From an uncultured Brachyspira sp. (GTDB taxonomy: Bacteria; Spirochaetota; Brachyspiria; Brachyspirales; Brachyspiraceae), in assembly GCF_949287625.1 (NCBI RefSeq), contig NZ_CASEGO010000031.1, positions 1 to 45,590 on the forward strand: a stretch of 45,590 bases of DNA, in the 5' to 3' direction. The translations under genes were made by a program, and so were the position numbers. Under the pieces are notes generated by a model. That model saw only the letters and a list, made by a program, of their open reading frames with translations. It did no database searches and was not told the DNA's origin. The first letter of the stretch is position 1. Every line of letters begins with the position of its first letter. Below, piece after piece: positions 33,543-42,591 of this stretch.

Positions 33543-36500
33543 ATGGAGAATAATATCAGTAATGAAGAACAAATAAGAAATAAGTTTGAAAGAATATTTC
33601 AATATGAAAATAATAAGAATGCATTTCTTGATTATTTTTATGGAAAGTCAAACAGCTGCCCCACTTTAAGAAATTATTACGGTTATGATGCAGAAGAAAT
33701 TTTTAAGTTTTATTTTGATGAAAACACTTCAGAAGAAGATAAAAAAGCTTTGTCAAGATACGCTGAAGCTGTGATTAAAGATATATACAAGGGTGAAAAT
33801 GTTGATATAATTTTAAGATTATCCACTGGTGAAGATTTAGAAAAAGCATTAATAGAAAGTTATAATAATACATATGAAAGAACTATATATGATACAAAAT
33901 ATTCTAAAGCAACTTTGGCTAATAATAAAGCATCTAAATATATAAAAATACAAGTTAATAATTTTTATAAGTTTTTAGAATTAGAAGGCTGTATGCCTAA
34001 AAAGTTTAATCAATACTTAGAAAAAGTAAAAAATGATAATAAAGTATTATTAAATAAAGAGCCTCATTTATTATTAACTATTTTGGTATACCTTATAAAT
34101 AGAGATGATGATAAAAGCCTCATCAAACAATTATTAAATTATATAGATTCTCTAAAAATCAATGATGAAGAAACTATATCATTACTTTTTACTATAGCTG
34201 ATAAAGATGAAGAAGTTTATAAAAGATTAATGAATATTTTAAATAAAGATAATAATATGATTTATTTTCTTGTGAATATATACAAAGATATGACAAGAAC
34301 TATAAAATTATATAAAAGATTATTTAAAGGATATTCAGAGGATAAAGGCTATTATTACTACACACAAAAACTTATACCTGAATATTTAGAACTATGCAAT
34401 TTCCCTAAAGAATGTATTTTGTTAAACACAATAGTTAATAATAACACTCTTTTTATTTCATATTTAACAGTAGAAGTAAAAAAATTATATGATGAAGACA
34501 AAGAAACATTTTATAAACTTTATGAGATAATAGAAAAATCAAAATTAGAAAATTTATATCTTGATTATGCTATGCTTTCATCAATTATTCTTGCAAGCGG
34601 TGATAATAAATATAATATTGATATTAATTCTATTGTAGCAAAGTTAAAAGAAATATGCGTGGATTTATTAGAAATAAGGGGACCTATTGAAAGTTTCGAT
34701 GATATAACTTCTAAAAGCTTTAAATATGTAAAAGAAGAACCTTATGCTAATCATAGTCATTATTTGTCAGCTATAATGTCCTTTGACGGCATAAATGATG
34801 AAGCATCAGAAATCACTACTAAATTATTAAAGCATTATGGAATATACGGCAAAATTTCAATTTATGTTTCTATTCAGGAAATATTCTATAATGGAAATAT
34901 TTTGGAAGCTAAAGAAAAATTAGTTAATGATAAAAAAGTACCATTAAAAGATATTTATTTATCATTATTAGAATCAAAAAATAATATTATTACACTTATA
35001 AAAAATAATTTAGAAGAAACAAAATCTATTATGGAAGATAAATCATTTATCACTTCTATAACATCAAATATTAGCGGTACTATATCATTTATTAATTGTA
35101 TTTTCAGTGATGAATTAAAAGAACTTATTGATGATAAATTTGATTTTGTTTTCAAAGTTCTCGACACAGCAAAATCAAAGGAAATAAAAAAGCATTGTGT
35201 ATCGGTAATAAATAATAATGAAAGCATTGTTAGAAGCGAAGTAGAAAAATTAGCAAATGAAGGAAAAGAGGCATCAAGAACGGTTTATAAAGAAATAATT
35301 AAATATTGGGATTTACAAAAGTTTGATGATGATTTTCAATTTAAAAGCGTTGATGAAATAAACGAATATTTAAATAAATACTATAATGAAGGACATGAAA
35401 CTCTAATAAAAGATATAGACGAAAATATACTCTCTAATATTTTGTTAAAGGATAAAAAAACTAAAGCTCCTTTAAATATAGTTAAGTATGTTTTTATGGA
35501 ATACATTGCTTTAAAAGAGCCTTCAATCTTAAAAGACTGCAGCAAAATAGCAGAGTTTTTTGATATTGATTCACTTAGAAATGCACTTGATGATATATAT
35601 TCAAATTGGTTTGATAAAAAAGCAGATACAAAATTAAAAAATATACTCATTCCATATTGTCTTTTTCAAACTGAAGATAAACTCTTAAAATTAAAGGCCC
35701 AGATTGAAGAATGGGCATTAAACTCAAGGGGAGCATTAGCAGCACATGCAGTATATGCCATAGCATTAAAAGCAAGCAAATTTGCATTGGTTTTAGTTGA
35801 TACTATGTCTGTAAAAGTTAAAAATAATCAGGTTAAAAATGCGGCTAAAGATGCATTAAAAAATACTGCCAAAGCATTAGAGATTTCAGAAGATGAGCTT
35901 ATAGATAAAATAATTCCAGATTTGGATTTTGATAAAAAGGGGACAAGAGAACTTCATTACGGAGGAGAAGCCGACAGAGTATTTAAACTTCAAATAAAAA
36001 ATGATTTTACTATAGAAGTAACAGATTCAAACAATAAAGTTTTAAAATCGCTTCCTGCACCAAACAGTAAAGATGATAAAGAAAAAGCAGATGCAGCTAA
36101 AAAAGAATTAACTTTGATAAAGAAAAATATAAAAATGATAACTTCTAATCAAATGACAAGATTAAATAAAGTTTTATTAAATGCTCGTAAATGGTCTTAT
36201 AAAACTTTTACCGAGCTTTTTGTAGAAAACCCAATAATGAATATATTTGCTTTAAAACTTATATGGGGCGTTTATGATGAAAAAAATAATTTAATAGAGA
36301 GTTTCAGATATATGGAAGACGGAAGTTTCAACACTTATGATGAAGAGGAATATATATTTGATGATACTATTAAAAATAAAAAAAATATTACTTTAGTTCA
36401 CCCTATAGAATTAGACAGTGAAAAATTATCAAAATGGAAAACTCAATTAAGCGACTACGAAATATCACAGCCTATAAACCAGCTTGATTTATTATTTGAA

Positions 36501-36869
36501 GAGGTGAAAGAAGAGTATATAAAAAACAACAAAATCATTTCTTTTGAAGATCAAGAAATAACAGCAGGCGAGATTATGTCAATGGCAAATAAAATGTCAT
36601 TTGAAAGAAGCAGAGATATTGAAGACGGCGGAAGCTATACTTATTATGAATTAAAAGACTCTATATTAAATATTGCATGCCGTATAGATTTTGAATATAT
36701 GTGGTTTGGAATAGAGGCTAGCGAAAAAGTAACATTTAAAAATATTGCTTTCCACAGACTAGATGAAAACGGAAACTGCAATGAAGAAGAATATATAAAT
36801 CCGTTAGATATTAATAAGAGATTTACTTCATCAATATACGGAACAGTAAAATCTTATTTTATAAAATAG
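33543..36869 (+). CDS. DUF4132 domain protein
   Basis: A 1108-residue soluble protein. The N-terminal 750 residues are helical and repetitive in style (HEAT/ARM-like solenoid). The C-terminal part, about 795-970, matches the DUF4132 pattern (TRELHYGGEADRVFKL, SNQMTRLNKVLLNARKWSYKTF, ELFVENPIMNIFALKLIWG), as in E. coli YehI and MolR-like proteins. The family has no settled function; members often carry WGR domains and appear in accessory regions. It has its own promoter and GAGG seven bases before the ATG. It is intact despite its length, unlike its neighbours. Confidence 0.8.
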   Translation: MENNISNEEQIRNKFERIFQYENNKNAFLDYFYGKSNSCPTLRNYYGYDAEEIFKFYFDENTSEEDKKALSRYAEAVIKDIYKGENVDIILRLSTGEDLEKALIESYNNTYERTIYDTKYSKATLANNKASKYIKIQVNNFYKFLELEGCMPKKFNQYLEKVKNDNKVLLNKEPHLLLTILVYLINRDDDKSLIKQLLNYIDSLKINDEETISLLFTIADKDEEVYKRLMNILNKDNNMIYFLVNIYKDMTRTIKLYKRLFKGYSEDKGYYYYTQKLIPEYLELCNFPKECILLNTIVNNNTLFISYLTVEVKKLYDEDKETFYKLYEIIEKSKLENLYLDYAMLSSIILASGDNKYNIDINSIVAKLKEICVDLLEIRGPIESFDDITSKSFKYVKEEPYANHSHYLSAIMSFDGINDEASEITTKLLKHYGIYGKISIYVSIQEIFYNGNILEAKEKLVNDKKVPLKDIYLSLLESKNNIITLIKNNLEETKSIMEDKSFITSITSNISGTISFINCIFSDELKELIDDKFDFVFKVLDTAKSKEIKKHCVSVINNNESIVRSEVEKLANEGKEASRTVYKEIIKYWDLQKFDDDFQFKSVDEINEYLNKYYNEGHETLIKDIDENILSNILLKDKKTKAPLNIVKYVFMEYIALKEPSILKDCSKIAEFFDIDSLRNALDDIYSNWFDKKADTKLKNILIPYCLFQTEDKLLKLKAQIEEWALNSRGALAAHAVYAIALKASKFALVLVDTMSVKVKNNQVKNAAKDALKNTAKALEISEDELIDKIIPDLDFDKKGTRELHYGGEADRVFKLQIKNDFTIEVTDSNNKVLKSLPAPNSKDDKEKADAAKKELTLIKKNIKMITSNQMTRLNKVLLNARKWSYKTFTELFVENPIMNIFALKLIWGVYDEKNNLIESFRYMEDGSFNTYDEEEYIFDDTIKNKKNITLVHPIELDSEKLSKWKTQLSDYEISQPINQLDLLFEEVKEEYIKNNKIISFEDQEITAGEIMSMANKMSFERSRDIEDGGSYTYYELKDSILNIACRIDFEYMWFGIEASEKVTFKNIAFHRLDENGNCNEEEYINPLDINKRFTSSIYGTVKSYFIK

Positions 36870-36886
36870 AAACTTTTTACAACCTG

Positions 36887-36915
36887 TATATACTAAGCAT
36901 TTTTCATTTTGTCAA
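36887..36915 (-). promoter_or_regulatory. Repeat-borne promoter pointing back into the DUF4132 gene
   Basis: Minus strand: TTGACA (36915-36910), 17 bases, TATATA (36892-36887). It would make antisense RNA from the 3' end of the DUF4132 gene. Confidence 0.4.
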
Positions 36916-36941
36916 AAATGAATTTTTTTATTTTAATTATT

Positions 36942-37082
36942 TGCGGGGACTAGCCCCCGCACCCCCAGTTCTTTTATTGGTATAAAAGAACCAAAAGAAC
37001 TGAATTTTTTGGCTTAAATGATGGATATACACTACATTTAATACGTATATATAAAATATAAAGTTCTAGCAATTGCGTTTTT
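36942..37082 (-). repeat. Family A composite repeat
   Basis: Hairpin TGCGGGG/CCCCGCA (36942-36961), then perfect ten-base arms CAGTTCTTTT (36966-36975) and AAAAGAACTG (36993-37002), then the shared block ending TATAAAGTTCTA. The order is the reverse complement of the window-start copy. Confidence 0.7.
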
Positions 37083-37101
37083 CGCTCTGTGTGCCTTTGG
37101 C

Positions 37102-37131
37102 AGCAACTTTTTTGTGCGGCAAAAAAATTGC
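37102..37131. terminator. Strong hairpin (family D), possible terminator
   Basis: GCAACTTTTTTG and CAAAAAAATTGC form a 12-pair stem with loop TGCGG. It could stop transcription before the DUF2262-like gene or fold in its leader. Confidence 0.45.
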
Positions 37132-37192
37132 AAAAATAAATATATGAATTATATTTATACATTGTATTATGATAAACTATAAAGGATATAAA

Positions 37193-37995
37193 ATGAGTAA
37201 GGAAATTGAAAACTTTAATAGCAATTTTGATGAAGAAATTTTAGACATGGCGTTCGTGCTTAAAGAATCATGCTTAGGGGCTGGTAAGGCTAATAAAGAT
37301 AAATATTACACTTTATATATTCATGCTATGGCTTTAAAAAATATTGCCTCTAATGAAATTATAGAAAATGAAAATATTCTTATTCAAAAAAAGTTAAAGA
37401 AACAAAAGAGTATTTTCAAATGATTAAAAGTAAAAGCATAGCAAGATTAAAGGTGAGAAAAGAAAAAACTTCATCTGATTTATATATGAGGTTCTTGCTT
37501 GAAGATATTATTGATACCAACTATAAAGATAATGATTTAAATATTATATTAGAAAAATATTCTAAGCCTGTTTATTATAAAGATGAAGAATTAGGAGATT
37601 TTGAGCTTGATAAAAGTATAGACATGTTTAGTAAAGATATACTATGGAATGATAATAATATTTCAATCTTATTTGAAGATATTGATGAAGAACTAAATCA
37701 AAAAAGTGTTGATATAATCAAAAAAATATTTGCTAATAAAAAAGATATTGACAAAAAACTAAAAGAGTATATATCAGAAAATATGCTTGAAGATGCCAAC
37801 AGCTGGAACGATGATTCTGACAAGCCTCATATAGATAAAGAAGAGTTTGCAAAATTAATAACTTTAACATCTATAGCTATATGCGAAGATATTATAACAT
37901 TTTATTTTGATGACGGAGATATTTTCTGGGGACACACTATAGTAGTAGAAAGCGACTGTAATTTTAATTTTACAGATGCTCATATAGAAGGATAA
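37193..37995 (+). pseudogene. DUF2262-like protein split by a -1 frame change at A AAA AAG
   Basis: The ATG at 37193 (AAAGGA six bases upstream) begins MSKEIENFNSNFDEEI, matching the paralogue at 38334. This frame stops at 37423. The frame starting near 37393 continues the same protein to 37995. The switch falls at A-AAA-AAG (37387-37393), read in frame as CAA AAA AAG; a -1 shift gives QKKVKETKEYFQMIK, which aligns with HKKVEKAQEYLKILK of the paralogue. The joined protein is about 267 residues. The C-terminus (FYFDDGDIFWGHTIVV...DAHIEG) resembles the DUF2262 family. This is either programmed frameshifting, one lost A, or a sequencing error. Confidence 0.65.
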
Positions 37996-38011
37996 TTAAT
38001 TTTTAGTTTAC

Positions 38012-38100
38012 TTACCGCACGCTAAATAATATTTAAAATATAAATTTATCTATAATTCAAATTTCATTATATTATATAAATTTTGTTTATCGTGCGTTAA
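38012..38100. repeat. Family B element (89 bp)
   Basis: TTACCGCACG (38012-38021) and CGTGCGTTAA (38091-38100) as inverted ends. The core contains AAATTTATCTATAATTCAAA, also seen in the half copy at 39121-39170. Confidence 0.7.
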
Positions 38101-38180
38101 ATAAATTTTTAATATAATTAGACTTTAGTTTGTGATAAAATATATAAAAACAATGTATTGATATATAATTTTTATATAAA

Positions 38181-38198
38181 CTTTTCCCGCGGCAAAAG
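38181..38198. repeat. Family D hairpin
   Basis: CTTTT-C-CCGCGG-C-AAAAG; the core CCGCGG is itself palindromic. It is the inverse of the 33322-33345 copy. Confidence 0.45.
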
Positions 38199-38333
38199 CT
38201 TAAAAAGCACATATTTACAAATTAAATCTACTACTAAATTTATATATAATAAATAGATATGTATTAATAAAACTTTTAAAATTTGTTATTGATATTTTAT
38301 CTTAGTATATTACTATATTAATAGGGTATAAAA

Positions 38334-39106
38334 ATGGATAAAGAAATTGAAGATTTTAATAAAGATTTTGATGATGAAATTTTTGATATAGCATTCATAC
38401 TTAAAAGATCATGCTGCAAATACGCTAAAATTCCTTGGGAAAAATATGGTACTTTATTTGTTTATTCTATAGCTTTAAAAAATATTGCTGCTAATGAAAT
38501 TATAGAAAATAATCATATTATCATTCATAAAAAAGTTGAAAAAGCTCAAGAATATTTAAAGATACTCAAAGATGAAAGCATAGTAAGATTAAATGTAAGA
38601 AAAGAAAAAGATCCTGATGACTTCTATATTAATTTTTTACTTGAAGATATAGCTGACAATGATTATAAAGATGATGATTTAAATATCATATTAGAAAAAT
38701 ATTCAGAGATTATTTATTATAAAGATGAAGAATTAGGCGATTTTGAACTTAATAAGGATATAAATAGTTTTAAGAAAGAGATGCCTTGGACTAACAATAA
38801 TATTTTAATCTTCTTTGATAATATTAATGAAGAGTTTAATAAACAAAGCGTTGATATAATCAAAAAAATATTCGCTGACAAAAAAATATTGATAGGAAAT
38901 TAAAAGAGTGTGCGGCAGAGAGTATATTTAAGCCTCATAATATAGAAAGAGAAGAATTCATAAAATCAATAAGTTTAACATCTATAAGCATAGATTGTGA
39001 AAACTGTATAATATTTTATTTTAAAAACAGTGATGGACATACAATACCAGTAAATAGTGATTGGGATTTTAATTTTAAACCGATTACTCAGCTAATGTTT
39101 TTTTGA
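38334..39106 (+). pseudogene. DUF2262-like paralogue, frameshifted and decaying at its 3' end
   Basis: The ATG frame (GGG seven bases upstream) gives 189 residues, MDKEIEDFNKDFDDEIF..., to 38903. It departs from the paralogue after FADKK, at seven A (38880-38886). One extra A gives KKNIDRKLKECAAES... and continues to TGA 39104-39106, matching KKDIDKKLKEYISEN and the later LTSI motif of the 37193 gene. The expected DGDxFWGH motif is degraded to NSDGHTI and the end differs, so this copy is probably losing function. Confidence 0.6.
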
Positions 39107-39267
39107 ATTTATAGCTTTCTTTCCGCACGATAACAAATATAAGTTTATCTATAATTAAAATTTTACTAACATTTCATTAAAGAAATCCAAAACCTAATTA
39201 ACTCTTGATTTCTAATTTAAGTAATAAATATAAATAATCAAAGAGCAAAGTATCAATAAAAGTTTAA

Positions 39268-39390
39268 AAATTTCATTACATCTGCCCGCCCTCTAAATTT
39301 TTTAATCTTATTTTGTAATTTCTGCAGGAGTTTTTCTTTATAGTTTTAATCTGTTATTTTTAGCTGCCCACCCAAGAGTTTTTTAAATTT
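39268..39390 (-). repeat. Family C block (123 bp), copy 2, inverted
   Basis: The reverse complement matches 30445-30567 at both ends (TTGGGTGGGCAGCTAAAA and AGAGGGCGGGC-GATGTAAT) and in total length; the middle is diverged. Confidence 0.75.
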
Positions 39391-39400
39391 ATTGCGTTTA

Positions 39401-39491
39401 TTACCGCACGTAGAATGAAGTTAATAATTATAGGTTTCATTTGGAATTTTAAATTTCATTATATTTAAGAATTTGGTTTAACGTGCGGTAA
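39401..39491. repeat. Family B element (91 bp) with perfect 11-bp inverted ends
   Basis: TTACCGCACGT (39401-39411) and ACGTGCGGTAA (39481-39491) are perfect inverses. The core is AT-rich. It lies 13 bases from the aroC stop. Confidence 0.8.
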
Positions 39492-39504
39492 ATATATTTT
39501 TTAA

Positions 39505-40614
39505 TTATAGTAATTTACCTTTCATATCTATACATAAATCAAGTATGGCAATAGCAAGTGCTGCCTCTATTACAGGTACTGCCCTTACAGCTATGCATGG
39601 GTCATGGCGTCCTTTAATTAGTAATGTTTCTTCCTCTTTTGTTTCTATATTGAGAGTTAATTGTTCTTTAGATATTGACGGAGTAGGCTTTATTACAGCA
39701 TTAACTATTATAGGCATGCCGTTTGATATTCCTCCTAGTATGCCTCCGTTATTATTAGTTTTTGTTTCTACTTTTTTTATATTATTATAGTTTTTTATAG
39801 TGTATAGATCATTACATTCGCTTGCTTTATAATTTACAAAGTCAAACCCAAGTCCGAAATCAATTCCTTTTACAGCAGGGACAGCAAACATTGACTGAGC
39901 TATTCTGCTTTCTATAGATGAGTAAAAAGGATCTCCGAAACCAGCAGGTACATTAAAAGCAGCAGCTGTTATAATACCTCCTACAGAGTCCATATTCATT
40001 TTAGCTTCTTCTATTATGCTTATCATTTTCTTCATAGCTTCATTATCAAAAACGCTTAATTCTTTATTATAATTCTCTATGAACTCTTCATAAGTTGGAA
40101 AAGTATCATTAGGGTATTTATCTTTTATATTGTATATTTGTTTAATATGAGCAGCTATCTCTATATCAAATTTTTCTTTTAAAGCTAATTTTGCTAAAGC
40201 TCCTGCAAATACTAAAGGAGCAGTTAATCTTCCAGAAAAATGTCCTCCTCCTCTTATATCATTAAACCCATCGTACCTAAGCATAGCAGTATAATCACTA
40301 TGAGAAGGTCTCGGCATTATTTTTAAATTAGAATAATCACCGCTTCTTTTATTTTCATTTTTAATTACCGCAGCAATAGGCATTCCAGTGCTTTTGTTTT
40401 CGAGAATACCTGATAATATTTCTGGGCTATCAGATTCTGTTCTTGCAGTTGTTAGCTTTGCATTTTTAGCTCTTCTTCTTTCCATTTCGCTTTCTATAAA
40501 ATCATTATCTATATTAATACCATAAGGAAAACCGTCTATAACACAGCCTATAGCTTCGCCATGAGATTCCCCGAATAAACTTAATTTAATATTATTACCA
40601 AATACGCTTCCCAT
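39505..40614 (-). CDS. aroC: Chorismate synthase
   Basis: Converts 5-enolpyruvylshikimate-3-phosphate to chorismate with reduced FMN, the last step of the common aromatic pathway. Motifs: FGESHGEAIGCVIDGFP at the N-terminus, RPSHSDYTAMLRYDGF-NDIRGGGHFSGR, and the late GRHDPCIAVRAVPVIEA. Length 369 is usual. AGGAA lies about eight bases upstream of the ATG. It appears to be a single-gene unit and marks the return to core genome after the accessory segment. Confidence 0.97.
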   Translation of the reverse strand: MGSVFGNNIKLSLFGESHGEAIGCVIDGFPYGINIDNDFIESEMERRRAKNAKLTTARTESDSPEILSGILENKSTGMPIAAVIKNENKRSGDYSNLKIMPRPSHSDYTAMLRYDGFNDIRGGGHFSGRLTAPLVFAGALAKLALKEKFDIEIAAHIKQIYNIKDKYPNDTFPTYEEFIENYNKELSVFDNEAMKKMISIIEEAKMNMDSVGGIITAAAFNVPAGFGDPFYSSIESRIAQSMFAVPAVKGIDFGLGFDFVNYKASECNDLYTIKNYNNIKKVETKTNNNGGILGGISNGMPIIVNAVIKPTPSISKEQLTLNIETKEEETLLIKGRHDPCIAVRAVPVIEAALAIAILDLCIDMKGKLL

Positions 40615-40871
40615 AAATATATTCCTGAAATTAATTTTTTATTATAATTTCTATTAGTATATATTATTTTCTATAAACTTTCCATATTGTATTAATAATT
40701 AAAATTTATAGATAATACAATTTACTTAGTATCAAATGTATGAAAATGATTAAAAAAATATATGGCTATTATGAAATTATGTATTTAAAGTAATGAAAGT
40801 AAACTATAATTCATTTAAATAATTTTAGATAATAATTATTATTAATAAAAATACATCAGGAGAGTCTTGTT

Positions 40872-41465
40872 ATGGCTAAATTTAATGATGTCATTATTGC
40901 GATTGCCAAATCAGTTGCTGAAGCTCAGGCTCAATTAGAAGAAACGCAGGTAAGTAATTTATCAAAATACTTTAAAAAAAAGAGAAATAGAAATTACACA
41001 TCTAATGATAAAAATAAAGAAGATGAGCATTTACCAGGTGTATTTCCTATAAGATTAAAAATAGGTATGCCTGATGAAAATAATCAATATGGTAATAAAT
41101 ATTATTGTGTTCCTTATATAAACTTAATTCCAATATCGCAGCTTAATATAGATTCAATAAAAGCTTCATTTAACATAGCTATTCTTGATCTTATAGAAGC
41201 AAAAAAAGAAACTGAAAAATCTGTATTTAATGATGTATTTGAAGGCGATGTAGTAAATAATATGACAGATTTTAATAATTCTTCAGATGTATCTGTTGAT
41301 CTTAAAGGTGCTGGTATTAATAAGGATAAGGGTACAAATATTAATATTGAGATTACAATAAAAAAATCAGAGAATAGTGAAGGAATGTCTAAATTTATAA
41401 ATGAGATAACAAATTTAAGTCAGGGGTTTTTAACAGTAAATAAAAACAATCAAAATGATGATTAA
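40872..41465 (+). CDS. DUF2589-associated protein, unknown
   Basis: A 197-residue protein. Its N-terminal helix IIAIAKSVAEAQAQLEE resembles the AEAQ helix of the DUF2589 protein encoded next. The rest has a mixed strand pattern, with a basic loop KKKRNRNYTS (about 35-45) and a C-terminal strand NINIEITIKKSENSEGMSKFINEI. It could be a diverged DUF2589 member. AGGAGAG lies seven bases before the ATG. First gene of a four-gene plus-strand cassette. Confidence 0.6.
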   Translation: MAKFNDVIIAIAKSVAEAQAQLEETQVSNLSKYFKKKRNRNYTSNDKNKEDEHLPGVFPIRLKIGMPDENNQYGNKYYCVPYINLIPISQLNIDSIKASFNIAILDLIEAKKETEKSVFNDVFEGDVVNNMTDFNNSSDVSVDLKGAGINKDKGTNINIEITIKKSENSEGMSKFINEITNLSQGFLTVNKNNQNDD

Positions 41466-41531
41466 TAATAATTATATTTAATAATAATTTTCAATAAAAA
41501 ATAATAAATAAAATTTTTAGGGAGGAAATTT

Positions 41532-42191
41532 ATGGCAGTAGGTGATAATAAAGTTATAGCCAATCAATTTACAGGTCTTCCAATGTCGTCTCTTATAGGA
41601 GCTCCATTGCAGGCGGCGGCAGAGGCACAGTTAAGATTAGCAAATATTACAAAGGACTTTATAGAAAGTGTTGGAATTGATAGAGATGTTAAAAAAGATG
41701 AAAACGGTAAAGAAGTAAAGTCAGAGTCAAAACTTAGGACTGTCGAGTTTGCATATAAAAAAATTGTGAAAAAAGATGATGGAAGTAATGATACTGTAGA
41801 TATGGTATTAAGAGCTCCTTTGCTTAGTATGGTTAAAGTACCTGCTTTATTTATAAAAAATGTAGATATTACTTTTGATATGGAAGTAAAAAGCAGTGAA
41901 GAAGAAAAAGGTTCAGATGATAGTTCAGTAACTACTACAACATCTGGAAAAGTGGGATGGTGGATATTTTCTGCCCGCACTGAAATAAAAGGAAGTGTAA
42001 GTTCTCATAAAGAAAATACTAGAAAAACAGATACTTCTGCTAAATACCATGTGGAACTGCATGCTGTAGATCAGGGAATGCCTGAGGGGCTTGCCAGAGT
42101 ATTGGATATAATAAATGCTACTATTGTTCCTGTAGAATCTGCAAATACCCCTCAAACTAAAACTGAAAATGAAACTGAAAATGCTAGTTAA
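41532..42191 (+). CDS. DUF2589 domain protein
   Basis: A 219-residue protein with the DUF2589 signature: LPMSSLIGAPLQAAAEAQLRLA (about 16-37), TKDFIESVG, LRTVEFAYKKI, a central APLLSMVKVPALFIKNVDITFDMEV, and the late VELHAVDQGMPEGLARVLDIIN. The family is widespread but its function is unknown. A variable Ser/Thr-rich loop (about 120-140) separates the two strand halves. GGAGGA lies five bases before the ATG. The pairing of two such proteins suggests a mixed assembly. Confidence 0.75.
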   Translation: MAVGDNKVIANQFTGLPMSSLIGAPLQAAAEAQLRLANITKDFIESVGIDRDVKKDENGKEVKSESKLRTVEFAYKKIVKKDDGSNDTVDMVLRAPLLSMVKVPALFIKNVDITFDMEVKSSEEEKGSDDSSVTTTTSGKVGWWIFSARTEIKGSVSSHKENTRKTDTSAKYHVELHAVDQGMPEGLARVLDIINATIVPVESANTPQTKTENETENAS

Positions 42192-42207
42192 TTAAAAATA
42201 AAAACTT

Positions 42208-42549
42208 ATGATTATTAGTTTTAAGTCTCTAAAAGATATTTTAGACGAAAAAGCCGTATTGATGAAAGAGGCTTATGAGAGAGAACTTTTTAAAAAGTAT
42301 TCTTCTCTTATACCTCTTTTACAATATACATTTAATATAAAAGATGTGCATAATTTTTTTTCTTATACAAACTATGATATTGATATAAGTTTCAGCATTA
42401 CAGCTTATCAGGTATATAAAAATGTATTTTGTTTATATGATTATTTCACAGATGATAAATATGAACTTTATTTTTCATCTCAGTATGGAGTAAAAATCAA
42501 CAATAAATATATAAATAGACCTGAAAGAGTAATGTTTGTTTTGGTATAA
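42208..42549 (+). CDS. Hypothetical protein of the DUF2589 cassette
   Basis: A 113-residue protein with a helical front (SLKDILDEKAVLMKEAYERELFKKY) and a strand-rich back (YDIDISFSITAYQVYKNVFCLY). It follows the DUF2589 gene by 16 bases with no clear Shine-Dalgarno, so translation is probably coupled. Not recognised. Confidence 0.6.
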   Translation: MIISFKSLKDILDEKAVLMKEAYERELFKKYSSLIPLLQYTFNIKDVHNFFSYTNYDIDISFSITAYQVYKNVFCLYDYFTDDKYELYFSSQYGVKINNKYINRPERVMFVLV

Positions 42550-42591
42550 TAATATTTGATTTTTTGTAATGAAGTAAAAATAGGATATTTT

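Larger units (their letters stand above)
36870..37192. other. Gene-free region with a family A repeat
   Basis: It contains a minus-strand promoter (36887-36915), a GC hairpin (36942-36961), CAGTTCTTTT/AAAAGAACTG arms (36966-37002), a block shared with 20658-20760, and a strong hairpin (37102-37131). No other coding frame was seen. Confidence 0.65.
37996..38333. other. Gene-free region between the two paralogues
   Basis: It holds a family B element (38012-38100) and a family D hairpin (38181-38198). The rest is AT-rich with no other clear signal. Confidence 0.6.
39107..39504. other. Gene-free region holding the second composite repeat
   Basis: It contains a half family B element (CCGCACGATAAC at 39123-39134 with matching core), the family C block (39268-39390, inverted) and a complete family B element (39401-39491). 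It ends at the aroC stop. Confidence 0.65.

Noticed and set aside
30237..39504. Prophage or integrative element using the tRNA-Ala gene
   Set aside because: No integrase, phage gene or repeated tRNA 3' end was found; only the inverted repeats support a mobile origin.
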